A program made the translations under genes and the position numbers. Positions 51,886 through 61,217 of a stretch of 64,000 nt of DNA are shown here, in pieces. A model generated the notes under the pieces. It did not search any database, was not told where the DNA came from, and saw only the letters and a list, made by a program, of their open reading frames with translations. The DNA comes from UBA1926 sp036732005 (GTDB lineage Bacteria; Planctomycetota; Phycisphaerae; Phycisphaerales; UBA1924), in NCBI GenBank assembly GCA_036732005.1, contig DAINDF010000016.1, forward strand, positions 1 to 64,000, given 5' to 3'. Every line of letters starts with the position of its first letter. Position 1 is the stretch's first letter.

Positions 51886-53088
51886 TCATTCGTCGGCGCC
51901 CGGGACCCGCCACCGCACATCCCGGTACTCGATCTTGTTCAGCGGGTGATGCGTCTGGAACGCGATGTGCCCGCCCGAGAAATCCGTCAGCACCGCGTCC
52001 ACCATGGGCCGCCCGTTCACCCAGGTCCGCACCCGGTCGCCCCGCGCCACGATCCGGTAGTCGAACCACGCGTTGTCCCGCGTGATCGGCTTCTCGACCC
52101 CCGCCCAGGCTCGGTCGTACACGCACCCCGTGAAGTTCTTCGGGTCGTGATTGTCCACCTGCGCCTCGTACCCCAGCGGCCAGGTGTCCGGGTCCTCGGG
52201 CCGGGGCACCGTGCGGAAATACACCCCGCTGTTCCCGCGCGTGTTCACGCGCACCGACGCCCGGATCTCGATGTCCGTGTGCGTCGCGTCGCTGAACAGG
52301 TGTCCGGGGCCGTTCTCGCCCGTCAGCGTCGTCCCGCTCACCGTCCAGGTCCCCCCGCCCCGCGGCGTCCAACCCTCGATCTCAGCCCCGCTCGCCTCGT
52401 TCACGAACGCCGGGCGGAAGTCCCCCGGGTCCGGGTCCGGCGAGAGGTCCTTCACCCTGATGTTCCGCAGCCGAAGCCCGGGCTCCCCGTGCGCCTGGAA
52501 GGCGATGTAGCCCGTCGTCAGCCGGTCACGCAGGGGCATCGGCTGATCCTCCTGGCGGAAGATGCCCCGGTCGTCCAGCGCCTCGTCGATCAGGATGTGC
52601 TCCCCGTTGAGCCACGCGTTCAGCCGCTCCCCGACCAGCACGATCCGGTAGGCGTTCCATTCCCCGGGCTCGCGAACCGCCTGCAACCGCGGCGCGATCG
52701 CGTTGTACACCGCCCCGCACGAACTCTTCTCGGGGGCGTCGCCGTGGTTGTCGTAGATCTGAATCTCCATCCCGGTGAACGCCGGGTCCCCATCCCCGGC
52801 GCACCGCAGCCCCACGCCGCTGTTCGTCCCATCCTCCAGGAAGAACTCGACCGACAACTCGAAGTCGCGGTACATCCTCTCCGTCCGGATCCATCCGAAC
52901 CGCCCCGGGTTCACCACCCGGAGCTCGCCCTCCACCACGCCCCACGCCCCGGGGTCCCCGATGAACCCCCACCCGCTCAGGTCCTGACCGTTGAACAACG
53001 GCACCCCCTCGGGCTCCGAGGCACGCAGATCCGCCGCCAACATCGCGACGGAAACACACGCCGACACAATCCCAATGGTCTTCAACAT
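51886..53088 (-). CDS. Two-domain DUF1080 protein, probable 3-keto-glycoside hydrolase
   Basis: 400 residues. A signal peptide (LKTIGIVSACVSVAMLAADLRA) precedes two DUF1080 (concanavalin-like) domains. Domain 1 runs from GVPLFNGQDLSGWGFIGD to about residue 205 with GEWNAYRIVLVGERLNAWLNG. Domain 2 starts near EIEGWTPRGGGTWTV and has NSGVYFRTVPRPED. In Bacteroides and related bacteria DUF1080 enzymes cleave 3-keto-glycosides. ATG 53088 is preceded by GGAGGA. First gene of the six-gene minus-strand operon, and divergent from the tricorn-type protease at 53235. Confidence 0.88.
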   Translation of the reverse strand: MLKTIGIVSACVSVAMLAADLRASEPEGVPLFNGQDLSGWGFIGDPGAWGVVEGELRVVNPGRFGWIRTERMYRDFELSVEFFLEDGTNSGVGLRCAGDGDPAFTGMEIQIYDNHGDAPEKSSCGAVYNAIAPRLQAVREPGEWNAYRIVLVGERLNAWLNGEHILIDEALDDRGIFRQEDQPMPLRDRLTTGYIAFQAHGEPGLRLRNIRVKDLSPDPDPGDFRPAFVNEASGAEIEGWTPRGGGTWTVSGTTLTGENGPGHLFSDATHTDIEIRASVRVNTRGNSGVYFRTVPRPEDPDTWPLGYEAQVDNHDPKNFTGCVYDRAWAGVEKPITRDNAWFDYRIVARGDRVRTWVNGRPMVDAVLTDFSGGHIAFQTHHPLNKIEYRDVRWRVPGADE

Positions 53089-53234
53089 GCGTCCTCCGGG
53101 CGTGGGGTCTCGTTCCGCGGATGGTACCAAGATCCCGCGCGCTCGCCCGGTCGCCCGACACCCGACCGTGAACCGGATATGCTGACCATCGCGGCCACCG
53201 CACGCCGCACGACACAACCCGAAGGGAGTCCGGA

Positions 53235-56200
53235 ATGATCAAGCCTCGCGTCCACAACGGCGCCGCATCCGCCGCAGCGCTCGTCGCCGCGTCACTCGCG
53301 GCCACCTGCGTCCTCGCCGCCGACGAGACCACGCCCCACGCCGGGATGCTCCGCTATCCGGACATCAGCCGGACCGACATCGTCTTCGTCTACGCCAACG
53401 ACATCTGGATCGTCCCCCGTGACGGCGGCGTCGCCCGCCCCCTCGCCAGCCCGCCCGGTCAGGAACTCTTCCCCAAGTTCAACGCCGACGGCGACCAGGT
53501 CGTCTTCCAGGGCAACTACGACAAGGGCCGGGACCTCTACACCATGCCGACCGCCGGCGGCCTGCCTCTCCGCCTCACCCACCGCCCGGGCGGCGAGATG
53601 CCCACCGACTGGCACCCCGACCGCGGCATCGTCTTCTTCACCGGCGCCGACCGCGACGGCATTTCCAGCACCCGCGTCTACACCGTCTCCGACCAGGGAG
53701 GCCTCCCCGAGAAATCCCCCGTCCCCTACGGCGGCAACGCCGCCATCAGCGAGGACGGCGTCTGGATGGCCTACACCCCCTGGGTCCGCGACCAGCGCAC
53801 CTGGAAGCGCTACCGCGGCGGGATGGCCGCCGACATCTGGCTCTTCAACCTCGACACCTACGAGTCCCGTCAGATCACCGACTGGGAGGGCACCGACACC
53901 ATCCCCATGTGGCACGGCGACAAGGTCTATTACCTCTCCGACGCCGGCCCCGAGCACAAGCTCAACATCTGGTCCTACGACACCAAGACCAGCAAGCGCG
54001 AGCAGGTCACCGAATTCAGCGATTACGATGTGAAGTACCCCTCCATCGGCCCCGGACCCAAGGGCCAGGGCGAGATCATCTTCCAGCACGGCTCCGCCCT
54101 CACGGTGCTCGACCTCCGCTCCGGCAAGACCCGCGAGATCGAGGTCCGCATCCCGGGCGCCCGCCCCGCCATCCGCCCGCACACCGTCGAGGCCGCCCAG
54201 AACTTCACCTCGGGCAGCGTCTCCAGCACCGGCAAGCGGGCCGTGGTCGAGGCCCGGGGCGACATCTGGACCGTCCCCGCCGAGAAGGGCCCGGTCCGCC
54301 AGCTCACCAACACCTCCGGCGCCGCCGAGCGGACCCCCGCGTGGAGCCCCGACGGCCGCTGGGTCGCCTATTTCTCCGACGCCGACGGCGAGTACGAGCT
54401 CTATGTCACCCAGTCCGACGGCAAGGGCGAGACCCGACAGCTCACCGACGGCAACAAGACCTACTTCTTCTCCATCCACTGGGCCCCCGATTCCAAGTCC
54501 ATCGCCCTCACCGACAAGGCCGGCAACATCATTCTCGTCGACGCCGAGACCGGCGAATCCAAGACCATCGACACCGACCCCTGGGGAAACCAGAACCAGC
54601 CCTCGTGGTCCCACGACTCCCGCTGGCTCACCTGGGCGCGCGGCGAGGAAAACTCGCTCAATTCCTCGATCTGGCTCTACAACACCGAGACCGGCGAGAA
54701 GCACAAGGCCACCAGCGGCTTCTTTAACGACTCCAGCCCCGCCTTCAGCCGCAAGGGCGATTTCCTCTACTACGCCTCCAACCGGGAGTTCGCCAGCCCG
54801 ATCTACGACCACTTCGGCTCGTCGTTCGTCTACGCGAACACCGCGCGGCTCATCGCGGTCCCGCTGAACGAAGAGATCGAAAACCCGTGGCTCATCGAAT
54901 CCGACGAGGAGACCTGGGAAGAGCCCGAGGACAAGGCCGACGAGAAAACCGACGACGCCGCGGACGACGCCGGCGAAGCCGACGCCGATCCGGCCGACCA
55001 GGCCGAGGACGCCGACGCCTCAGACGCGTCCGACGAAGCCGCCGCCGACGACGACGCCAAGGACACCGACGCAGCCGACGACCCCTTCGCCGGCCTCGAC
55101 CTCGAGCACCCCCTTTACGGCAAGTGGGAGGGCACCGCCAAGGGCTTCGCCGCCCTGGGCATGCCCAGCGACGAGGTCACCTTCACCATGACCATCATCG
55201 TCGACGAGGACGGGAACATCATGGGCTCCTCCGAGTCCCAGGGCGAGTCCAACGACCTCGGCGATGTCGTCAAGTGGGACGCCGCCAAGCAGGAGTTCTA
55301 CCGGGAGCGGGCCCAGGGCCCGATCACCGTCGTCTCCAAGGGCACCGTCTCGGGCGACACGATGACCGGCACCTGGGAGATCGCCGCGATGAGCGTCTCC
55401 GGCTCATGGACCGCGACCCGCGTCGCCAAGGAACTCGACGCCGACACCGTCAAGGAGATCCGCGGAGACTCGGGCGACGGGGACGACAAGCCGATCGAGA
55501 TCGATCTCGAAGGCTTCGAGGCCCGCGGCATGCAACTCCCCGTCGAGCCGGGCTCCTTCTGGAACCTCGCCTCGAACGACAGCGGCCAACTCCTCTATGT
55601 CCGGGGCGGCACGGGGACACCCCCGGCCATCAAGCTCATCGATGTCACCGACGACAAGCCCGAGGAAAAGACCGTGCTCGGCGGCGCCGGCGGGTTCGAT
55701 GTCTCGGGCGACGGCAAGAAGATCATCGCCGGTGGACCCGGCGGGTTCGCCATCGTCGACGCCAAGCCCGGCCAGTCCTTCGCCAAGACCCTCTCGACCT
55801 CCGGCCTCCGCAAGATGGTCGACCCGCGCGAGGAATGGGAACAGATCTTCACCGACGCCTGGCGCCGCCACCGCGATTTCTTCTATGTCGAGAACATGCA
55901 CGGCGTCGACTGGGACGGGGTCTACACCCGCTACCACGCCATGCTCGAAGACGCCGCGAGCCGCGAGGATGTCTCCTTCATCATCGGGGAGATGATCGCC
56001 GAGCTCAATGTCGGCCACGCCTACTACTGGGGAGGCGATGTCGAGGGCCAGCCCTTCGAATCCTGCGGCCTCCTCGGCGCCGACTTCGAGCTCGCCTCCG
56101 AGACCGACGCCGACGGCAACGCCCACACCGCCTTCAAGATCGCCAAGATCTACGAGGGCGCACCGTGGGACTCCGACGCCCGCGGCCCGCTCAGCCAGCC

Positions 56201-57086
56201 CGGCATCAAGGTCGCCGAGGGGACCTATCTCACCCATGTCAACGGCGTGCCGCTCGACACCTCCAAGGACCCATGGGCCGCATTCCTCGGCCTCGCCGGC
56301 AAGGACACAACCCTCACCTTCGCCGACGCCCTCACCGGCGACGACGAAACCCGGAACGAGCGCGAGTACACCATCAAGCCCATCGGCGACGAGTTCAACC
56401 TCCGCTACCGCGCCTGGGTCGAGGACAACCGCCGATATGTCGAGGAAGCCTCCTCCGGCAAGGTCGGCTACATCCATGTCCCCAACACCGGCGTCGACGG
56501 ACAGAACGAGCTCTTCCGCCAGTTCTACGGCCAGATGGGCCGCGGCGCCCTCATCATCGACGAACGCTGGAACGGCGGGGGCCAGATCCCCAACCGGTTC
56601 ATCGAACTCCTCAACCGCCCACGCACCAACTACTGGGCCCGCCGCGACGGCAAGGACTGGCCCTGGCCCTACGACTCCCACCAGGGCCCCAAGTGCATGC
56701 TCATCAACGGCATGGCCGGCTCCGGCGGAGACATGTTCCCCTGGCTCTTCCGCCACCACCAGGTCGGCAAACTCATCGGCACCCGCACATGGGGAGGCCT
56801 CGTCGGCATCTCCGGCGTTCCCGGGCTCATCGACGGCGGGTACACCGCCGTCCCCACCTTCGGCTTCTATGAGAAGGACGGCACCTGGGGCATCGAGGGC
56901 CACGGCGTCGACCCCGACATCGAGGTCATCGACAACCCCACCTCCAACGCCCGCGGCGAACGACCCCAGCTCGATGTCGCCATCAACCTGATGCTCGACG
57001 AGATCCAGAAGAACGGCTACGCCCCCGCACGCAGGCCCGCCGACCCCGACCGCGCCGGCATGGGCATCGCCCCGCAAGACCGGTAA
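53235..57086 (+). CDS. Tricorn-type S41 peptidase with acidic linker and inserted domain
   Basis: 1283 residues, secreted (signal ending LAADET). Residues of about 38-555 form WD-like/PD40 beta-propellers (repeats like RQLTNTSGAAERTPAWSPDGRWVAYFSDADG). An acidic Asp/Ala/Glu stretch at about 556-620 follows, then a small beta-rich domain at about 622-730 (LYGKWEGTAKGFAAL ... GSWTATRV) that resembles a lipocalin-like module and is not part of standard tricorn. The C-terminal S41 region includes LNVGHAYYWGG (His), a PDZ-like segment (GTYLTHVNGVPLD), LIIDERWNGGGQ, and nucleophile Ser in NGMAGSGGDMFPW. Degrades peptides outside the cytoplasm. Substrate unknown. Confidence 0.92.
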   Translation: MIKPRVHNGAASAAALVAASLAATCVLAADETTPHAGMLRYPDISRTDIVFVYANDIWIVPRDGGVARPLASPPGQELFPKFNADGDQVVFQGNYDKGRDLYTMPTAGGLPLRLTHRPGGEMPTDWHPDRGIVFFTGADRDGISSTRVYTVSDQGGLPEKSPVPYGGNAAISEDGVWMAYTPWVRDQRTWKRYRGGMAADIWLFNLDTYESRQITDWEGTDTIPMWHGDKVYYLSDAGPEHKLNIWSYDTKTSKREQVTEFSDYDVKYPSIGPGPKGQGEIIFQHGSALTVLDLRSGKTREIEVRIPGARPAIRPHTVEAAQNFTSGSVSSTGKRAVVEARGDIWTVPAEKGPVRQLTNTSGAAERTPAWSPDGRWVAYFSDADGEYELYVTQSDGKGETRQLTDGNKTYFFSIHWAPDSKSIALTDKAGNIILVDAETGESKTIDTDPWGNQNQPSWSHDSRWLTWARGEENSLNSSIWLYNTETGEKHKATSGFFNDSSPAFSRKGDFLYYASNREFASPIYDHFGSSFVYANTARLIAVPLNEEIENPWLIESDEETWEEPEDKADEKTDDAADDAGEADADPADQAEDADASDASDEAAADDDAKDTDAADDPFAGLDLEHPLYGKWEGTAKGFAALGMPSDEVTFTMTIIVDEDGNIMGSSESQGESNDLGDVVKWDAAKQEFYRERAQGPITVVSKGTVSGDTMTGTWEIAAMSVSGSWTATRVAKELDADTVKEIRGDSGDGDDKPIEIDLEGFEARGMQLPVEPGSFWNLASNDSGQLLYVRGGTGTPPAIKLIDVTDDKPEEKTVLGGAGGFDVSGDGKKIIAGGPGGFAIVDAKPGQSFAKTLSTSGLRKMVDPREEWEQIFTDAWRRHRDFFYVENMHGVDWDGVYTRYHAMLEDAASREDVSFIIGEMIAELNVGHAYYWGGDVEGQPFESCGLLGADFELASETDADGNAHTAFKIAKIYEGAPWDSDARGPLSQPGIKVAEGTYLTHVNGVPLDTSKDPWAAFLGLAGKDTTLTFADALTGDDETRNEREYTIKPIGDEFNLRYRAWVEDNRRYVEEASSGKVGYIHVPNTGVDGQNELFRQFYGQMGRGALIIDERWNGGGQIPNRFIELLNRPRTNYWARRDGKDWPWPYDSHQGPKCMLINGMAGSGGDMFPWLFRHHQVGKLIGTRTWGGLVGISGVPGLIDGGYTAVPTFGFYEKDGTWGIEGHGVDPDIEVIDNPTSNARGERPQLDVAINLMLDEIQKNGYAPARRPADPDRAGMGIAPQDR

Positions 57087-57115
57087 CCACACCGCGGACC
57101 GCCATCAACCTCAAG

Positions 57116-57147
57116 GGCCCGTCGCGCCGCGACGGGCCTTTCTCTTT
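57116..57147 (+). terminator. Intrinsic terminator after the tricorn-type gene
   Basis: Perfect 10-bp stem GGCCCGTCGC/GCGACGGGCC (57116-57125 and 57129-57138) with a 3-nt loop, followed by a T-rich tract. 29 nt after the stop codon. Confidence 0.85.
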
Positions 57148-57172
57148 TCCTCCCTCCTACCCTCCTTTTCCC

Positions 57173-58336
57173 ATGCATCTCGACGCACCCTTCACCCTCT
57201 CCTTCACCCACCGCGTCCGCTTCACACGCGGCGTCTTCGACCCCGCGAACCCCGTCCTCCCCGACCTCCTCGAGCCGACCGAAGGCCGCACCGCGTGCGC
57301 CGCCGTCTTCATCGATTCGGGCGTCGCCAACGCCATGCCCGGCCTCGCCGGCGCCGTTGCCTGCCTGTTCGAGACCCACCCGCGCCTCCACCTCCCCGCC
57401 CCGCCCGCGATCCTCCCGGGCGGTGAGACCATCAAGAACGACCCCGCCCACCTCGCCCGCATCCTCGATCACATTCATGGCGCGAAACTCTGCCGCCGCT
57501 CCTACGCCATCGCCGTCGGCGGCGGCGCCCTCCTCGACGCCGTCGGCTACGCCGCCTCCATCGCCCACCGCGGCATCCGCCTCATCCGCATCCCGACGAC
57601 CACACTCGCCCAGGACGACTCGGCCGTCGGCGTCAAGAACGGTGTGAACGCTTACGGCAAGAAGAACTTCCTCGGCGTCTTCGCGCCCCCATTCGCCGTC
57701 ATCAACGACTCCGACTTCCTCCACACACTCCACGACCGCGACTGGCGTTCGGGGTTCTCCGAGGCCGTCAAGGTCGCGCTCGTCAAGGACGCGGCCTTCT
57801 TCGACCAGATCGAACGCCTCGCCCCCGCCATCGCCGCTCGCGACCTCGCCGCCGCCGAGCCGGTCATCCGTCGTTCCGCCGAACTCCATCTCCGCCACAT
57901 CACCGAGGGCGGAGACCCCTTCGAACTCACCCTCGCCCGCCCCCTCGACTTCGGCCACTGGGCCGCCCACAAACTCGAACAACTCTCCGCCTTCGACCTC
58001 CGGCACGGCGAAGCGGTCGCCATCGGCGTCGCCCTCGACACCACCTACTCCGCCCTCGCCGGACACCTCGATGCCCGCGCCGCCGACCGCGTCCTCACCT
58101 GCCTGAACAACCTCGGCTTCGCACTCGACCACCCGCTCCTTCGCCACCCCGATCTCCCCGCCGGCCTCGGCGAGTTCCGCGAGCACCTCGGCGGCCGACT
58201 CACCATCTCCCTCCTCACCGGCCTCGGGCGCCCGTTCGACGCCCACGAGATCGACCCCGCCATCCTCAACGCCGCCATCGAACACCTCGCGCCGTCCGCC
58301 CCCGACCGACCCGATCCCACCAAGGACCGCCCATGA
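57173..58336 (+). CDS. EboD-like 3-dehydroquinate synthase family protein
   Basis: 387 residues. Sugar-phosphate-cyclase fold: GGGALLDAVGYAASIAHRGIRL, PTTTLAQDDSAVGVKNGVNA, YGKKNFLGVFAPPFAVIND and GFSEAVKVALVKDAAFF. The metal ligands Glu (EAVK), His (FGHWAAHKLE) and His (RHGEAVAIG) are all present. The KKNFLG..PPFAV form and extended N-terminus match EboD, the cyclase of the bacterial/algal ebo cluster, more than the AroB of the shikimate pathway; recalled from memory, not searched. Its stop overlaps the next gene (ATGA at 58333). No other ebo gene is visible. The true product is unknown. Confidence 0.8.
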   Translation: MHLDAPFTLSFTHRVRFTRGVFDPANPVLPDLLEPTEGRTACAAVFIDSGVANAMPGLAGAVACLFETHPRLHLPAPPAILPGGETIKNDPAHLARILDHIHGAKLCRRSYAIAVGGGALLDAVGYAASIAHRGIRLIRIPTTTLAQDDSAVGVKNGVNAYGKKNFLGVFAPPFAVINDSDFLHTLHDRDWRSGFSEAVKVALVKDAAFFDQIERLAPAIAARDLAAAEPVIRRSAELHLRHITEGGDPFELTLARPLDFGHWAAHKLEQLSAFDLRHGEAVAIGVALDTTYSALAGHLDARAADRVLTCLNNLGFALDHPLLRHPDLPAGLGEFREHLGGRLTISLLTGLGRPFDAHEIDPAILNAAIEHLAPSAPDRPDPTKDRP

Positions 58337-59001
58337 CCACCACCCTCATCACCGGCGCCAACCGCGGCATCGGCCTCGCCCTCGCCATCGCCGCCGCCGA
58401 CGCCGGGCACACCGTCCTCGGCACCGCGCGCGACCCCGCCTCCGCCTCCGCACTCCGAGACGCCGGCGCCACCATCCTCCCCCTCGATGTTGCCGACCCC
58501 GACTCCATCGACGCCCTCGCCCGCGCCCTCGCCGGACGCCCCATCGATATCCTCGTCAACAACGCCGCGATCTACCCCGACAAGTCCCCCCTCGAACAGA
58601 CCGACCTGGACGCGTTCGATCGCTGCATGCGCACCAATGTCCGTGGCCCCCTCGCCGTTACCCGCGCCCTTCTCCCGAATCTTCACGCAGGCAAGCGCAA
58701 GACCGTCGCACACATCTCCTCGTCCATGGGCAGCATCGCCCAGATGAACAGGGGAGGCTCCTACGCCTACAAGGTCTCCAAGACCGCGGTCAACATGATC
58801 GCCAAATCCATGGCCGCCGAACTCCCCGGCTTCACCGTCCTCGCCATCGACCCGGGCTGGGTCCGGACCGACATGGGCGGCGACAAGGCCGACCTCACCC
58901 CCGAACACTCCGCCCGGGGCGTGCTCGCCGTCATCGAACGGTCCACCCCCGACCAGTCCGGCGCCTTCCTCCGGTACGACGGCGCCGCCCTGCCCTGGTA
59001 G
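58333..59001 (+). CDS. SDR family oxidoreductase
   Basis: 222 residues. NAD(P)-binding TGANRGIGLALAIAAADAG, then LVNNAAIY and the catalytic Ser (HISSSMGS), Tyr and Lys (YAYKVSKTA). Short-chain dehydrogenases of this size are often C-factor-like. Overlap of 4 nt with the EboD-like gene implies translational coupling, so it may reduce or oxidise the cyclase product. No partner cofactor specificity is evident. Confidence 0.9.
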   Translation: MTTTLITGANRGIGLALAIAAADAGHTVLGTARDPASASALRDAGATILPLDVADPDSIDALARALAGRPIDILVNNAAIYPDKSPLEQTDLDAFDRCMRTNVRGPLAVTRALLPNLHAGKRKTVAHISSSMGSIAQMNRGGSYAYKVSKTAVNMIAKSMAAELPGFTVLAIDPGWVRTDMGGDKADLTPEHSARGVLAVIERSTPDQSGAFLRYDGAALPW

Positions 59002-59062
59002 CCCGCGATCCCATTCACCCAGCGCGGCCCCCCAACAATCCCGGATCCCCCGGGAGCACCCC

Positions 59063-59461
59063 ATGCGCGCCGCACTCACCGTCGCCCTCCTCCTCGCGTC
59101 CAACTGCTTCATGACATGGGCCTGGTACGGCCACCTCAAGAAGACCGGCTGGACCATCCCCCTCGCGATCGCCATCTCCTGGCTCATCGCCCTCCCCGAG
59201 TACATCCTCCAGGTCCCCGCCAACCGCTTCGGCCACCTCGCTCACGGCGGCCCGTTCACCGCCGCCCAGCTCAAGGTCATTCAGGAGGCGATCACGCTCA
59301 CCGTCTTCGTCGGCTTCTCCATCCTGGTCCTCAAGGAACGGCCCCGAGCCAACGAGTACCTCGCGTTCGCCCTCATCTTCGCCGGCGTCGCCGTCGCCAT
59401 GCTGGGGCGGACCGATCAGCCCCCGGAGAAGCCCCCGGTCCTCATCGAGACCACCCCCTGA
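59063..59461 (+). CDS. DUF486 (DMT-type) small membrane protein
   Basis: 132 residues, four predicted helices. ALTVALLLASNCFMTWAWYGHLK and SWLIALPEYILQVPANRFGH are typical of DUF486 proteins, which are distant members of the drug/metabolite transporter superfamily. FTAAQLKVIQEAITLTVF continues the match. The short Pro-rich tail is cytoplasmic. Substrate unknown. It ends 27 nt before the convergent DUF1080 gene. Confidence 0.9.
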   Translation: MRAALTVALLLASNCFMTWAWYGHLKKTGWTIPLAIAISWLIALPEYILQVPANRFGHLAHGGPFTAAQLKVIQEAITLTVFVGFSILVLKERPRANEYLAFALIFAGVAVAMLGRTDQPPEKPPVLIETTP

Positions 59462-59488
59462 TCCACCCGGCAGCGCCCCGCGCGCCGA

Positions 59489-60742
59489 TCACTCGATCGG
59501 CCGGACCTCGATCGCCCGGAAGTGAATCTCCGCGCCCTCCGACTGCAGCCCGATCGCCCCGGCGCGCTCGGGGCACCCCGATGCCTCGTTCACCTTCTCA
59601 CCGTTGACGAACAGCGCGATCCGGTCACCCTCGCACACGATCTCGTACTCGTTCCACTCCCCGATCGCCCGCTCCGCCCCGTGGCTCTTGCGCCCGAACC
59701 GCCCTTCCGCACGCGGCATCACCATCGCCGCGCCGCTCAGGTTCACGAAGTCGCCCGCGTTGCCGGACATCAACTGCGCCTCCACACAGTCCGGCCAGCA
59801 CTTGTCCTCGCCCACCGTCCGCAGCAGGACCCCCGAATTGCCCGCCCGCTTCGTCACGGGGCTCCAGCGCCACTGGAAGCGCAGCACAAAGTCCCGGTAC
59901 ACACCCTCGGTCTTGAGATACCCGTTCGGCGACCCCGTGCACACGATCGCCCCGTCCTCGACCGACCAGGTCATCGAGGGATCCGCGTCCCCCGTCAGGA
60001 AATGCCCCCAGCCCGAAAGGTCCCGCCCGTTGAACACCGCGGCCCCGTTCTCCCCGTCGAGATCACGCACGCGGATGTTCCGGTACCACACATCGTCCCC
60101 GTGGTCCTGCAGCGCGATCCGCCCGCGGGGCTGCACCCCGAACCCGTCGTACCCCGCGAACTTGCTCCCCGCGATGCGCGCCGTCCACTCCGGGCTCTTC
60201 ATGTCGTACTCGGCCACCTTCGCCCCGTTGAGGAAGTGCTGCACCACGCCGTCGCGGATCCTGATCCGGGCCTCGTTCCATTCCCCCGCGGGCCGCACCG
60301 GCTTGTCCTCCGCGGGGAGGTACAGGTCGTAGACCGCGCCCACCGAGTGCAGGCGGTTCTTCGCCTCGTCCCGCGCGTCGTCCAGCACCTGATACTCGGG
60401 CCCGGTCTGCCACGGGTAGTCCTTCGTTTCGGCGACCCGGTACATGATCCCGCTGTTCGCGTTCGGAGACACCTTGAACTCGAGGCACAACTCGAAGTCC
60501 CCGAACTCATCCTCCGTCACGATGTCCCCGCCGCCCCCGCCCGCGACCACGCGGAGCGAACCGTCCTCGATCTCCCCCCCCCCCGCGGGCGGCGCAGCCT
60601 TGCCGTACGACCGCCACCCCGCCCAGGAGCCCCCGTCGAAGAGCATCCGCCACCCGGCCGCACGCTCCGCGGCGCTCAACTCGGCCATGGACACGGACAC
60701 GAAACCCGCAAGCGCGATCAGCCCGAGGCGAACGGTGTTCAT
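59489..60742 (-). CDS. Second two-domain DUF1080 protein
   Basis: 417 residues. A signal peptide (NTVRLGLIALAGFVSVSMAELSA) is followed by DUF1080 domain 1 (MLFDGGSWAGWRSYG to about residue 220, with NSGIMYRVAETKDYPWQTGPEYQ) and domain 2 (AVFNGRDLSGWGHF ... NSGVLLRTVGEDKCWPDCVEAQLMSG). Overall layout is like the gene at 51886, but the sequences differ enough to suggest an older duplication or different substrate. ATG 60742 is supported by AAGGAG 7 nt upstream; ATG 60772 lies further up. Predicted to hydrolyse (3-keto)glycosides in the periplasm or outside. Confidence 0.88.
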   Translation of the reverse strand: MNTVRLGLIALAGFVSVSMAELSAAERAAGWRMLFDGGSWAGWRSYGKAAPPAGGGEIEDGSLRVVAGGGGGDIVTEDEFGDFELCLEFKVSPNANSGIMYRVAETKDYPWQTGPEYQVLDDARDEAKNRLHSVGAVYDLYLPAEDKPVRPAGEWNEARIRIRDGVVQHFLNGAKVAEYDMKSPEWTARIAGSKFAGYDGFGVQPRGRIALQDHGDDVWYRNIRVRDLDGENGAAVFNGRDLSGWGHFLTGDADPSMTWSVEDGAIVCTGSPNGYLKTEGVYRDFVLRFQWRWSPVTKRAGNSGVLLRTVGEDKCWPDCVEAQLMSGNAGDFVNLSGAAMVMPRAEGRFGRKSHGAERAIGEWNEYEIVCEGDRIALFVNGEKVNEASGCPERAGAIGLQSEGAEIHFRAIEVRPIE

Positions 60743-60824
60743 GGGTGCTCCTTCCAAACGCGTGGATTTCACGGGATCAACACCATAGCACGCCTTTTCC
60801 CCTCACCGCGCCCGCGGGCCATAC

Positions 60825-60960
60825 GGACTCCCGGTCGTCCCCGGGCGCCGGTGCCGTGGTTCAGCCCGAAGGGTGAACCACGAGTGGACGGCGTGGGCTC
60901 TCCCGATCCGCCGTCACGCTTCGAGGTGACTCCGGTCGCGGAGCACAAGATGGACCGGAG
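60825..60960 (+). repeat. Intergenic repeat A, copy 2
   Basis: 136 nt, matching 14431-14566 without gaps. The hairpin CGTGGTTCA/TGAACCACG is at 60855-60882. It is followed after 28 nt by repeat B copy 2, both in the same orientation as their other copies. Confidence 0.8.
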
Positions 60961-60988
60961 ATGGGTCTCATACGGCTCGTGATTAACC

Positions 60989-61115
60989 GCTGCGCGTGCG
61001 CCGCCGGTGCCACCACCCGCCGCGTCAGCGGCGCGTGGTGCGGATCGGACGCCGACGAGAGACGCACGACGCGCCCTCCGGGCGGGTCGTGGCACCGCTT
61101 TCCGCGCGTCAACCA
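60989..61115 (+). repeat. Intergenic repeat B, copy 2
   Basis: About 127 nt homologous to 17934-18056. The paired blocks CACCACCCGCCGC/GCGGCGCGTGGTG and CACGACGCGCCC/GGGCGGGTCGTG are both conserved as hairpins, despite differing loop bases. Confidence 0.78.
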
Positions 61116-61217
61116 ATCCAGATCAGTATCATCCGCCGACCGCAGTGGGGCGGCGCGGGCGGACCAACCCCGCCCCCCGCGCAAGCTCGCATCGGATGCG
61201 GCATGACCCGACCGGCC

